Below, piece after piece: positions 51,246 through 59,916 of a stretch of DNA of 64,000 bases. Origin of the DNA: Caldora sp965222765 (GTDB lineage Bacteria > Cyanobacteriota > Cyanobacteriia > Cyanobacteriales > Coleofasciculaceae); NCBI GenBank assembly GCA_965222765.1, contig CBDCVG010000094.1:124001-188000 (forward strand), read 5' to 3'. Position 1 is the stretch's first letter; the number at the start of each line of letters is the position of its first letter. The notes beneath the pieces are model-generated. The model ran no database searches, was not told where the DNA came from, and saw only the letters and a list, made by a program, of their open reading frames with translations. A program made the translations under genes and the position numbers.

Positions 51246-53138
51246 CTAAGAAAACAGTTGCCAAATTTTAATTGTCCGGTCATCACTCCCGCTAACCAAG
51301 AAGTAGCCATCCGGACTAAAGGCAACAGAGCGAATAGAATTAGAATGGCCAGAAAGAGTGCGTAGTCGTTTGCCTGTGTGCCAATTCCACAACTCAATGC
51401 TCTTGTCACTGCCACTGGCTAAAGTCTGAGCATCGGCACTAAAGGCAATAGAGGTAATGCGATTAAACTGGGTGGAAAAAGCGTGCAGCCGTTTGCCCAG
51501 ATGTGGCTCCCACAGCTCAATAGTCTTGCCACTGCTACTGGCTAAGGTTCGACTATCTGCACTAAAAGCAATAGAGGTAATCCCTCCGGATCGATTAGAA
51601 TTACTACGCAGTCGTTCCCCAGTGTTAAGATTCCAAAGTTCCAAGCTACCGTCCAGGCTACCAATAATGCTAGTCTGACCATCTGGGCTAAAAGTAGCAA
51701 TTCGAGCGGAGATGGAACGTCCAGTCAAAGGACGTAGCAGTTGGCTTGTACCCACAACCCAGAGTTTGACTTCTGAATCACTGGTGCTAATTAGGGTCTG
51801 ACCATCGGGACTAAAGGCAATATATCGAACTTTTCCTGAGTTTCTGGGGAAGGTGTGTAGCAGTTCTCCTGAGGAAAGATCCCAAAGCTTGATAGTCCTG
51901 TCGTAACTACTGCTGGCTAGAAGCTTACCATCTCGGCTGATGGCAATGGAAGTAACTCGATTAGTATGACTCGAGAGAGTACCTAGCAATTTCCCAGAAG
52001 GCAACTCCCATAGCCTAATAGTTTTATCGTAACTACCACTAACCATAGTCTGACCGTCCGGAGTGATGGCAACTGCCTTAACAGTATTTTTATGTCCAGA
52101 CAGGGTACGACGCAGTTGAATTTTTTGCCAGGAACTGGTTGGCGGTTCGCTGGGGAGGAAGCTAGCTACAAAGCTGGAAGCCTTAACTAGGAAAGAATTT
52201 TCTTTTTGGGTACTTATAGGATTACCGGAGAGAGTAACTGGTGCAGGTATTCCGATATTTTTCCCGTTGGGAGTATCAGTAGGTACAGGCAATGGGGTGA
52301 TGATGTCCTTGAGGCAGCGCCTAATCATCTGTGGTGTCTGGGGGCGTCCACCAGGAAAAATAGCCATGAGATAATCAATCAAACCAGCAAACTCCGTCGA
52401 AACCTGAGAAGCACTGCCTCGCCAATACAACTTACCTGTTCGGAAGTCTTTCTCAAAATTAGTAGGATGTTGACCTGTCAGTAAATAGACTAGGGTACGT
52501 CCAAGAGCAAAGAAATCAGATTGGGGCACAGATTGACCTTCAGCCTGCTCCGGCGGCGTATAGCCTACGGAAATAATCACTGTACCTGTCACATTCTTGG
52601 CTTGCTTCTGCAAGTAGGTATCTGTAATTTCCCGAACCGCACCAAAGTCAATCAAGACTAATTGTCCATTGGGCTTAAGTAGGATATTAGATGGCTTAAT
52701 ATCCCGGTGAATCAACTCCTGCTGATGGAGTTGAGCTAAGATCTCTGAGAGTTGTTCCAACCACACGATCGCTTGTTCTTGAGTAATCGGTTGATTGTCC
52801 CGATTCTTCATCCACTTCTTTAAATTGATGCCATCGATTTTCTCCATCACCAAGCAGTACAGTACTTCACCACTGTCGTCAGTTAAAGTGAAATACCCAT
52901 CCGGTTCAACTCGAGGAATACCAGGATGACTTAACCGACTTAAGACTGCTCCCTCTCGCTGGAATAGAGATACTGCCTTTTGTTGGGTTTCTGGAGAGTA
53001 GAAACGATCTAGATTCAGAACTTTTAAAACTTTGGGGATACCGCCATCATCCACCTCAAAGGTTTGACCAAATCCCCCTTTCCCCAGTGGTTGCAGAACT
53101 CGATAGCGGTTTTGTAGTAATAAACCTGGATGAATCAT
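51246..53138 (-). CDS. Ser/Thr protein kinase with C-terminal WD40 propeller
   Basis: A 630-residue kinase. Residues ~10-280 form a Hanks-type kinase: Gly loop LGKGGFGQTFEV, Lys in PKVLKVLN, HRDIKPSNILL, DFGAVRE and the T-loop region GTVIISVGYTPPEQAEG. A linker (~280-340) is followed by seven WD40 repeats (AVAITPDGQTMVSGSYDKTIRLWE and so on), enough for one propeller. No membrane segment. The start overlaps the stop of the upstream NB-ARC gene in ATGA (53135-53138), so the two proteins are likely made together. The propeller probably picks partners or substrates. Confidence 0.95.
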   Translation of the reverse strand: MIHPGLLLQNRYRVLQPLGKGGFGQTFEVDDGGIPKVLKVLNLDRFYSPETQQKAVSLFQREGAVLSRLSHPGIPRVEPDGYFTLTDDSGEVLYCLVMEKIDGINLKKWMKNRDNQPITQEQAIVWLEQLSEILAQLHQQELIHRDIKPSNILLKPNGQLVLIDFGAVREITDTYLQKQAKNVTGTVIISVGYTPPEQAEGQSVPQSDFFALGRTLVYLLTGQHPTNFEKDFRTGKLYWRGSASQVSTEFAGLIDYLMAIFPGGRPQTPQMIRRCLKDIITPLPVPTDTPNGKNIGIPAPVTLSGNPISTQKENSFLVKASSFVASFLPSEPPTSSWQKIQLRRTLSGHKNTVKAVAITPDGQTMVSGSYDKTIRLWELPSGKLLGTLSSHTNRVTSIAISRDGKLLASSSYDRTIKLWDLSSGELLHTFPRNSGKVRYIAFSPDGQTLISTSDSEVKLWVVGTSQLLRPLTGRSISARIATFSPDGQTSIIGSLDGSLELWNLNTGERLRSNSNRSGGITSIAFSADSRTLASSSGKTIELWEPHLGKRLHAFSTQFNRITSIAFSADAQTLASGSDKSIELWNWHTGKRLRTLSGHSNSIRSVAFSPDGYFLVSGSDDRTIKIWQLFS

Positions 53139-54766
53139 CGCTGCTGCAATTTACCCCCGATCACCTCTAGTAAATTGAGAATATTGGTTTGGGCATATCC
53201 TACTGCTTGTGGCGAGTGCCGTTGTAGCATTGATAGAACCTGATTTAGCTGCTCTTCAAGAGGATTTTCACCGGTTAAGGTCAAATATAATTTATCAACA
53301 ATCCGTGTCAGAATCAGGCGAACTTGAATTTGTTTTACCTCTTTTGTTGCCTGTTCCTTGACCAATGCATGAGTTCTTAGGAGTCCCAAGTTACTGATTG
53401 ACTGAGTTGCCACTGTTGCCATTATATCTTTACAGACCTGCTCAATCAATTGGTTAATAACATACTTCATAACCACCGGCTGTAGGGTAAATATAGCCTC
53501 ATTCCCTTCTCGGCTTGATGCTTTTTCCAGTAACGAGCGTCGCTTCAGAGATTCCAGAGCTGCTACTAATTTAGATAATGATGATATGGAAAACTGCATA
53601 TCTGCTTTCAATTGAAGCAATGATAAGGGTTGATTTTCTAGAGCAAACCAATAAACAATTCCCATTTCCAAGACTGACAACCGTTCAAAATGCTGATTTA
53701 AAAGGCTCAGAAGAATATCACCAATCACCAATGTACTTTGCTCTAGTAATTCATAAATATCGCCATTAAATATCTCTTGAATCGTAGTGGCAATTATTTT
53801 TAAAGCTAAGGGATTACCTCTATATAGCTGAATCAGTTCTTCAGAACCTCTCTTTAAATTAGAAAAACCTTTAGTTTCCAGGAGTTTTTTGGCATCTTCG
53901 AGTTGTAATCCCTTTAGTTTCAACTCCCGAACCGGTAAAGTATTTCCTGCTAAAGAGGAAACTTCCATTGGTTTCTCACGACTGATGAGGAGTAAACAAG
54001 CTTGATGCCTTGCTTCTCCTACTCGCCTAATTAACTTGCCATAATCCTCATAACCTTCTCGATATTGTCCTGCTAGTTCTCCGCTGCGCATTACTGTTTC
54101 CCAATCATCTAGTATCAGCAAACAGCGATGTACTTGTAAATACTCAATTAGTTGCGAAATTCTACCATCTACAGTTTCTGGTATATCTCTCTTCTGTCCA
54201 TTGGCTAAAAATTCGAGCCAATCTGCTAGGATATTTTGAATCGGTGGGGCGTTGCGTAGAGAACGCCAGATTAGGTACTCAAAAGATTGCTGAATTTGTT
54301 CTGCAAGCTTAGCTGATAGTGCTGTTTTACCAATTCCACCCATGCCTAGCAGTGCTACTAAGTGACAAGACTCAACCACAATCCATTGCTCTAGCTGAAT
54401 TAGTTCTGTGGTACGACCATAAAAGGTAGAGATGTCAATCGCTTCTCCCCAATCTTGACGAGTCTTCGTAGGGGTTGAGCTGGGGCGCTCAACAACCTCT
54501 TCCCACTTGAGTCCGAGAACTTGACAGTAGGCTTTGAAAGCTGCTGCACTAATAGGTTGCTTTCCTGCCAAAAACCTTTTCCAAGTTCCTCCTGAGATAC
54601 CCTCAGCATAAGGACTATCTAGAAACCAGTTTTTGTTAGGTTCTAAAACCTTACTAGCCTCCACGAGGCAGGTATCATCTTCATCGATACTCCAGCCCCA
54701 CCCCTTTTCATTTCTAGCTTGCTTAATTCTGGCTATTCCCAGTCGAGAGGCTTTAAGCGTCGGCAC
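53135..54766 (-). CDS. NB-ARC (STAND) ATPase coupled to the kinase gene
   Basis: A 543-residue STAND protein. Residues ~1-100 form a cyanobacterial N-terminal domain with a helix-turn-helix look (GTWKRFLAGKQPISAAAFKAYCQVLGL). The NB-ARC core follows: P-loop LLGMGGIGKTALSAKLAE, Walker B CLLILDDWETVM, sensor LLISREKP, GxP motif GNPLALKII. A winged-helix/helical region ends YAQTNILNLLEV. In related proteins this last motif leads into C-terminal WD40 or pentapeptide repeats. Here the protein stops and the WD40 repeats appear on the next, overlapping gene, fused to a kinase. It may be a split sensor-effector system. Confidence 0.9.
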   Translation of the reverse strand: MPTLKASRLGIARIKQARNEKGWGWSIDEDDTCLVEASKVLEPNKNWFLDSPYAEGISGGTWKRFLAGKQPISAAAFKAYCQVLGLKWEEVVERPSSTPTKTRQDWGEAIDISTFYGRTTELIQLEQWIVVESCHLVALLGMGGIGKTALSAKLAEQIQQSFEYLIWRSLRNAPPIQNILADWLEFLANGQKRDIPETVDGRISQLIEYLQVHRCLLILDDWETVMRSGELAGQYREGYEDYGKLIRRVGEARHQACLLLISREKPMEVSSLAGNTLPVRELKLKGLQLEDAKKLLETKGFSNLKRGSEELIQLYRGNPLALKIIATTIQEIFNGDIYELLEQSTLVIGDILLSLLNQHFERLSVLEMGIVYWFALENQPLSLLQLKADMQFSISSLSKLVAALESLKRRSLLEKASSREGNEAIFTLQPVVMKYVINQLIEQVCKDIMATVATQSISNLGLLRTHALVKEQATKEVKQIQVRLILTRIVDKLYLTLTGENPLEEQLNQVLSMLQRHSPQAVGYAQTNILNLLEVIGGKLQQR

Positions 54767-54854
54767 TTTTACACCCTATTTTTCCGATTGTCAAGATCAA
54801 TTTTAGATCAGTTCTACTGGTTTCGAGATCAGCCTTTGAGCGCAGAAGCTTTGA

Positions 54855-54874
54855 CATCAATGATATCATTGATG
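54855..54874. promoter_or_regulatory. Perfect 20-bp palindrome, probable FitAB operator
   Basis: catcaatgatatcattgatg is fully self-complementary and lies 25 bp before the antitoxin ATG, where RHH antitoxins of this class bind to repress their own operon. Confidence 0.8.
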
Positions 54875-54899
54875 ATAATGAGTGCATAAGGAAGTGCTT

Positions 54900-55148
54900 A
54901 TGGCCAGCATTACTATTCGTGATATACCTGATGCTACTAAAGAAGCGCTACGTATTCAGGCTGCACAATCGGGCTTGTCGCTTGAGGCATATTTGCGCCA
55001 TGTGCTCAAACAGTTATCATGCAAAGAGATTACAGCAGATATTAGTATCTTGGACATAGCGCAACAATGTTTTGGTATAAAACACGGTATTGACCTTGAA
55101 TTACCGGAACGTCATTCAAAACGTCCATCTGTTACGTTTGATTCATGA
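54900..55148 (+). CDS. FitA-like ribbon-helix-helix antitoxin
   Basis: An 82-residue antitoxin. MASITIRDIPDATKEALRIQ, then AAQSGLSLEAYLRHVLKQL is the FitA/VapB-type ribbon-helix-helix domain, followed by a C-terminal toxin-binding tail. The ATG at 54900 has aagga upstream. The frame opens six codons earlier. It overlaps the toxin gene by ATGA (55145-55148). It should bind the palindrome at 54855-54874 and neutralise the PIN toxin. Confidence 0.9.
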   Translation: MASITIRDIPDATKEALRIQAAQSGLSLEAYLRHVLKQLSCKEITADISILDIAQQCFGIKHGIDLELPERHSKRPSVTFDS

Positions 55149-55570
55149 TTATTTTGGATACGAATGTGATCTCGGAACTGATGCGTGAAGTCCCAAATGA
55201 AGCAGTAGCCGAGTGGATCGCCTCTCATAAATCTTTTCATCTGGCATTGACGACTATTTCTATTGCTGAAATTCAGCGTGGCTTGGCACGGTTACCCAAA
55301 GGTAAGCGACGTACTGAACTTGAAACCAACTTCTCAAGCTTTATCAAACAGGCATTTAGTGGCCGCATCTATACTTTTGATGAAGATGCAGCATATACTT
55401 ATGGCAACGTATCCATGCAACGAGAAACGATAGGCTTACATGCTGAGCCAGTCGATATGATGATTGCGGCGATTGCTACATCGCAAAATGCATCTATAGC
55501 AACACGCAACGTTAAGGACTTTGAACAGTGCGGGGTTAATATTATCAATCCATGGGATTATGTATCCTGA
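55145..55570 (+). CDS. FitB/VapC-type PIN-domain toxin
   Basis: A 141-residue PIN ribonuclease. Acidic residues of the active site are visible in IILDTNVISELMRE, TTISIAEIQRGLARL, EPVDMMIAAIA and TRNVKDFEQCGVNIINPWD, the last being the FitB-type ending. All expected catalytic acids are present, so it looks intact. Such toxins cleave specific RNAs, often tRNA. Coupled to the FitA-like antitoxin. Confidence 0.92.
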   Translation: MIILDTNVISELMREVPNEAVAEWIASHKSFHLALTTISIAEIQRGLARLPKGKRRTELETNFSSFIKQAFSGRIYTFDEDAAYTYGNVSMQRETIGLHAEPVDMMIAAIATSQNASIATRNVKDFEQCGVNIINPWDYVS

Positions 55571-55697
55571 ATTATCAATTGCCCATTGATAATTGATTAA
55601 TGAAGAGAGGTAATCGCGCTTTAGGGTTAGCGATCGCACTTCTAGCAATTAGCAATTCTCAATTCCCAAAATAGTTAGGTTGCTCAAAAAGAGGAAA

Positions 55698-55722
55698 AAG
55701 CCGTCCTTCTAGGACGGGGCTT
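55698..55722. terminator. Hairpin with downstream T-run, IS605-end-like
   Basis: agccgtcc and ggacggggct form a stem around ttcta, and a ttttttt run follows at 55731-55737. It may terminate the FitAB transcript. The same hairpin style (ccttctagg loop) occurs in the IS200/IS605-like fragment near 26240, so it may be such an end instead. Confidence 0.45.
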
Positions 55723-55802
55723 GAGACCCATTTTTTTGGTCACAGGTTGCGGTAGTCTAGATTAAGTGAGTTTATTCACTGCTTTTTGTCTAAGATCGCC
55801 CT

Positions 55803-56777
55803 ATGACCTCTACCGTTACCAGTCCACCCCGCATAATTCGCATTGGTTCCCGCAAAAGCCAGTTAGCTTTAGTTCAAACCTATTGGATACAGGAAAAGCT
55901 GCAAGAAGCTTTCCCCGACAGACAGTTTGAAGTCCAGACTATGAGTACTCATGGGGACAAGATCCTAGATGTTGCTTTATCCAAGATTGGGGATAAGGGG
56001 TTATTTACTAAGGAACTGGAACTGGGGATGCTCAACAATGAAATTGATTTTGCTGTACATTCCTTAAAGGATTTGCCGACAAACTTGCCAGAGGGATTGG
56101 TATTGGGAGTAATGACGGAACGGGAAAATCCTGCTGACGCTTTAGTGGTACACCAAAAACATCAAGACAAGCAGATTGATACCCTACCAGCTGGTTCCGT
56201 TATCGGCACTTCCTCGCTGCGCAGATTGGCTCAGCTACGTCACAATTTTCCCCACTTCAATTTTAAGGATGTCCGGGGTAACTTAAATACGCGACTGAAG
56301 AAATTAGATGATGGTGAGTATGATGCACTAATTTTAGCAGTAGCGGGATTGGAACGACTGGAAATGAGCGATCGCATCCACCAAAAATTACCTCCAGAAA
56401 TTTCTCTCCATGCTGTCGGGCAAGGTGCTTTGGGTATCGAATGTCGTGCTGATGATACGGAAGTATTAGAATTGCTCAAAGCAATTGAACATCAACCAAC
56501 TGCTCAACGCTGTTATGCAGAACGCTCATTTTTACGCGAACTAGAAGGTGGTTGCCAAGTACCAATTGGTGTTAACACTCAGTTAGAAGGCACAACACTA
56601 ACTCTCACTGGTATTGTTGCCAGTATAGATGGCAAGAAATTAGTGAAAGATACGGTTACTGGGGAAGCAACTAATGCTGAAGAGTTAGGTATTGAACTTG
56701 CTGGTAAACTGCGAGAGCAGGGAGCACAAGAAATTTTGAACGAGATTTTTGCGGAAATTCAGCGGGATTCTAAATAA
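55803..56777 (+). CDS. hemC: Hydroxymethylbilane synthase (porphobilinogen deaminase)
   Basis: A 324-residue enzyme joining four porphobilinogen units into hydroxymethylbilane, feeding haem and chlorophyll synthesis. Landmarks are RIGSRKSQLALVQT, HGDKILDVAL, the catalytic Asp region IDFAVHSLKDLPT, IGTSSLRRLAQL, VRGNLNTRLKKLD and the dipyrromethane-attachment Cys in GGCQVPIGV. Length normal for cyanobacteria. Confidence 0.97.
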   Translation: MTSTVTSPPRIIRIGSRKSQLALVQTYWIQEKLQEAFPDRQFEVQTMSTHGDKILDVALSKIGDKGLFTKELELGMLNNEIDFAVHSLKDLPTNLPEGLVLGVMTERENPADALVVHQKHQDKQIDTLPAGSVIGTSSLRRLAQLRHNFPHFNFKDVRGNLNTRLKKLDDGEYDALILAVAGLERLEMSDRIHQKLPPEISLHAVGQGALGIECRADDTEVLELLKAIEHQPTAQRCYAERSFLRELEGGCQVPIGVNTQLEGTTLTLTGIVASIDGKKLVKDTVTGEATNAEELGIELAGKLREQGAQEILNEIFAEIQRDSK

Positions 56778-57152
56778 GTAACAAGCGTTAGAAGGCAGGA
56801 GGCAGGGGGCAGAAGGCAGGAGGAACAAGATTTTTCTATACCTAAAAAGAAGTCAGAAACCAGTCATACCAAGGAATTCAACCCCAAATATATGATGCTT
56901 GAGTTTCTTGAAAGTAACAAGTAACAAGTGAAGAGCTCCTGAAGAGCAATCCCACTGGCGGCGATTGCCACCCGCGAGAATGAAAGAAACAAGCCAAATC
57001 CTCTTCCCTTCTGCCCTGGAGCCTCCTGCCTCCTGCCTTGTTTCTGAAAGCACTTCGCACTCCCAATTGAATGGAAGAAATAATATCTTTTCCTCTTCCG
57101 AAGCTCCCTGTTGCCTGTTGCCTACTTAAAAAGTCAAACTGTGAGTTAAACT
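56778..57152. other. Repeat-filled gap between hemC and glgA
   Basis: A purine-rich gaaggcaggaggcaggg run (56790-56823) is followed by tandem aagtaac words, a gaaacaagcc/GC-rich unit (~56910-57000) and the inverted purine run cctggagcctcctgcctcct (57017-57036). The last ~100 bp lead into glgA. No gene; the two purine runs in opposite orientation make this a large imperfect inverted repeat. Confidence 0.6.
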
Positions 57153-58583
57153 ATGCAAATTCTATTTGTTGCAGCAGAAGCAGGTCCCATCGCTAAAGTA
57201 GGTGGAATGGGAGATGTAGTAGGTGCATTACCGAAAGTCCTCAGAGCAATGGGACATGACGTCCGCATATTTATGCCCTACTACGGCTTTTTGCCAGATA
57301 AAATGGAGGTTCCTACCGAACCCATCTGGTCTGGTTCTGCTATGTTCGAGAGTTTTGCTGTCTATGAGACGGTTTTACCGGGAACAGATGTACCCTTATA
57401 TTTATTTGGTCATGTTGCCTTCTCCGGTCGTAATATTTATGGCGGCGAGAACGAAGATTGGCGGTTCACTCTATTTGCCAATGGTGCAGCAGAATTTGCT
57501 TGGAATTACTGGAAGCCTCAAATTATTCATTGCCATGACTGGCACACAGGCATGATTCCCGTCTGGATGCACCAATCTCCAGATATCAGCACTGTCTTCA
57601 CTATCCATAATCTTGCTTATCAAGGACCGTGGGCTTGGAAGTTACAAAAAATAACTTGGTGTCCTTGGTATATGCAAGGTCATAATACCATGGCAGCCGC
57701 AGTGCAGTTTGCTGATCGGGTAAGCGTAGTTTCTCCTACCTATGCTCAGCAAATCAAAACTGCTGAATATGGTGAAACATTAGAAGGTTTGCTGTCTTTC
57801 ATTAGTGAGAAGACAGTGGGTATAGTTAATGGTATTGATACTGAAAGCTATAATCCAGAAACTGATAAATATATCCCTCAAAATTTTACTGCTGATACCA
57901 TTGAGTTACGCCGCGCTAACAAAATTGCCCTGCAAGAGGAAACTGGACTAGAAGTTAACTCCAATACCTTTCTCATGGGTATGGTAACGCGGCTGGTAGA
58001 ACAAAAAGGCATTGATTTACTCATACAAGTATTCGATCGCTTCCTAGCTTATACAGATAGTCAACTAGTAGTTTTGGGTACAGGGGAGCGTCACTATGAA
58101 ACCCAATTGTGGCAGATGGCATCCCGTTATCCGGGTCGGATGTCGAGCCAACTGCTTTATAATGATGCTTTAGCAAGACGTATCTACGCTGGTACAGACA
58201 CCTTCCTCATGCCCTCCCGTTTTGAACCTTGTGGTCTGAGTCAAATGCTGGCTATGCGTTATGGTTGTGTCCCAATTGTACGGCGCACCGGTGGTTTGGT
58301 GGATACTGTCTCCTACCATGATCCTGTTAACAAGGCTGGAACTGGTTACTGTTTTGACCGCTATGAGCCATTAGACTTCTTCACCTGTATGGTACGTGCC
58401 TCAGAAGGATTCCGCTTCAAAGAGCAATGGCAGGAGTTACAAAAACGGGGTATGCATGAATACAACAGCTGGAATAAATCAGCAGTTGATTACGTCAAAA
58501 TGTACAAGGAAGTCCTAGGTGTACCGTTAGAGGAAACCGAGCCGGAGGAGTCCCCAGAAGCGATCGCTTCTGTTGCAGGATAG
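57153..58583 (+). CDS. glgA: Glycogen synthase (ADP-glucose type)
   Basis: A 476-residue GT5 glucosyltransferase that extends glycogen from ADP-glucose. The N-terminus MQILFVAAEAGPIAKVGGMGDVVG contains the KxGG motif for ADP-glucose. Also visible are HCHDWHTGMIP, FTIHNLAYQGPWAWK, VSPTYAQQI, GMVTRLVEQKGIDLL and the C-terminal E-x7-E region PSRFEPCGLSQMLAMRYG, followed by RRTGGLVDTV. The YQGPWAWKL form and the length fit the cyanobacterial GlgA1 group. Confidence 0.96.
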   Translation: MQILFVAAEAGPIAKVGGMGDVVGALPKVLRAMGHDVRIFMPYYGFLPDKMEVPTEPIWSGSAMFESFAVYETVLPGTDVPLYLFGHVAFSGRNIYGGENEDWRFTLFANGAAEFAWNYWKPQIIHCHDWHTGMIPVWMHQSPDISTVFTIHNLAYQGPWAWKLQKITWCPWYMQGHNTMAAAVQFADRVSVVSPTYAQQIKTAEYGETLEGLLSFISEKTVGIVNGIDTESYNPETDKYIPQNFTADTIELRRANKIALQEETGLEVNSNTFLMGMVTRLVEQKGIDLLIQVFDRFLAYTDSQLVVLGTGERHYETQLWQMASRYPGRMSSQLLYNDALARRIYAGTDTFLMPSRFEPCGLSQMLAMRYGCVPIVRRTGGLVDTVSYHDPVNKAGTGYCFDRYEPLDFFTCMVRASEGFRFKEQWQELQKRGMHEYNSWNKSAVDYVKMYKEVLGVPLEETEPEESPEAIASVAG

Positions 58584-58654
58584 GTTATCAGAATCTGTTT
58601 TGGAAGAGGCGTAAAGGGGAAGAGGGAAAGGAAGAAGAATCAGTTCTTATCCCT

Positions 58655-59089
58655 CTACTTCGCAGGATAAAGTAGATGATCTGGATCTAGCCAAACAATG
58701 TAAAAAATCTCACCAATAAAGAATCCATGAATTCTACCATGTTCATTTGAGGAGAGAGAAAATTGATAGGGTGTATCAACTAATTGTTCTTCATTTGGCA
58801 ATCCAAATCCACTCTCACTAGTATCTTCCCACTTAATAGGATGGCACCTAAGGGTACTGCTACGATTCACTAACAATTCTTGAGCAGTCAAGCTAGATAG
58901 AGCCTTTAACCGTTCCAACAGGGTTAGCCAGTAAATAACTTCTTTTTCTGTACAAGAAAACTTGCTGTGACCATCATGATAGTATTTAAACGAAAAACTG
59001 ATGCCTTGAGGTGACTTTAGCTTTGTTGATCTAATACCTGATGTGCCACCTTTAGTAACATCAGTCTTCTTAATCCTCTTCTTCGACAC
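58655..59089 (-). CDS. Probable toxin partner of the Panacea-domain gene
   Basis: A 144-residue protein from the GTG at 59089: a Lys-rich N-terminus, then ISFSFKYYHDGHSKFSCTEK, WLTLLERLKALSSLTAQELL and TLRCHPIKWEDTSESGFG. The C-terminus is HGFFIGEIFYIVWLDPDHLLYP. I recall proteins with this WLDPxHxLYP ending beside Panacea-domain antitoxins. The start overlaps the Panacea gene by 20 bp. A toxin role follows from context, not from a known active site. No membrane helix. Confidence 0.65.
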   Translation of the reverse strand: MSKKRIKKTDVTKGGTSGIRSTKLKSPQGISFSFKYYHDGHSKFSCTEKEVIYWLTLLERLKALSSLTAQELLVNRSSTLRCHPIKWEDTSESGFGLPNEEQLVDTPYQFSLSSNEHGRIHGFFIGEIFYIVWLDPDHLLYPAK

Positions 59090-59522
59090 GAGATCCGTAG
59101 TACTCCTTCATCCACTCTTTCTTAATAACCGCCTCTGAAGGTGAATCAGGTAGCAGATCTTCCCTCGCCCAATTCCAGGGTGACTCTGCATGAGTCATCT
59201 GTTCAAGTTCATAAGCATCACAAGCAAAGTATTCTTCGGCAACTTCATGCAAAAAATATTGAACTTCTTCAGGTAATTGTGGGTTAGCATCCTCCAAAAT
59301 TGGTTGCCAGCCAAAATTATTGTACTTTTGGTACAAGGTAGGTATTACTGGTCCATGTACCCATGCTTGAAAATCTTCTTGAAAAAGAGGAGTGTCACGG
59401 AGTGCAAGATGCCAAGCTTGAGCATAGTAGACAAGCTTTTGAAGCTTGAGATTGCTCACGAAAGAGCCTGTTTCATTTGCCAACCAAACGAAGTAATCTG
59501 CTATGTTAAAACAGGACAACAT
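59070..59522 (-). CDS. Panacea-domain (DUF4065) antitoxin-like protein
   Basis: A ~150-residue protein from the ATG at 59522, with aagg upstream; a GTG at 59534 is possible. NIADYFVWLANETGSFVSNLKLQKLVYYAQAWHLA, then FQAWVHGPVIPTLYQKY is the Panacea (DUF4065/SocA-like) domain signature. ESPWNWAREDL completes it. Panacea proteins neutralise varied toxins encoded next to them. First gene of a two-gene operon, overlapping the presumed toxin gene. Confidence 0.88.
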   Translation of the reverse strand: MLSCFNIADYFVWLANETGSFVSNLKLQKLVYYAQAWHLALRDTPLFQEDFQAWVHGPVIPTLYQKYNNFGWQPILEDANPQLPEEVQYFLHEVAEEYFACDAYELEQMTHAESPWNWAREDLLPDSPSEAVIKKEWMKEYYGSRVEEED

Positions 59523-59916
59523 TACAATTTTCACCTTCTATTTGCTACATCACCATTAGCCGACTTAACATTCTTATACCTGAACTGACAGAGTTATTGC
59601 AGCAAAAGCTATGGATAATTTGCTTACCCCTTTACTTTAATTGTACTATTTTAAGACTGCACCTGGGGATTAGAATTATTAAGGTATAAGTTGTCATTCT
59701 GAGGGTCACAAAGCGGAACGAAGAATCTGGGATTTGAGCAATTATTTCAAAAATTAGTTATTATGATTGATTAGAGGTTTATCACAATCATAATAGCTGA
59801 TAGAAGCTCTATTTTGTAAGAGAGATGATGGATTTACAATGTTTTTTAACTTCATTGTATAGCTTAGAAAATGATAATGAAATTGTTGAAGACTTCTGCT
59901 TGCAAGGAGAAAATAA
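59523..59916. other. Intergenic region, mostly A/T-rich unique DNA
   Basis: Promoter region of the Panacea operon, then A/T-rich DNA without a reading frame. Around 59693-59735 is ttgtcattctgagggtcacaaag...gaagaatct, a distant relative of the tcatcctgag/gaaggatct core of the MITE family. Nothing else recognised. Confidence 0.45.

Noticed and set aside
55698..55737. A complete IS200/IS605 element
   Set aside because: Only one hairpin end is present, with no transposase and no partner end; a terminator is as likely.
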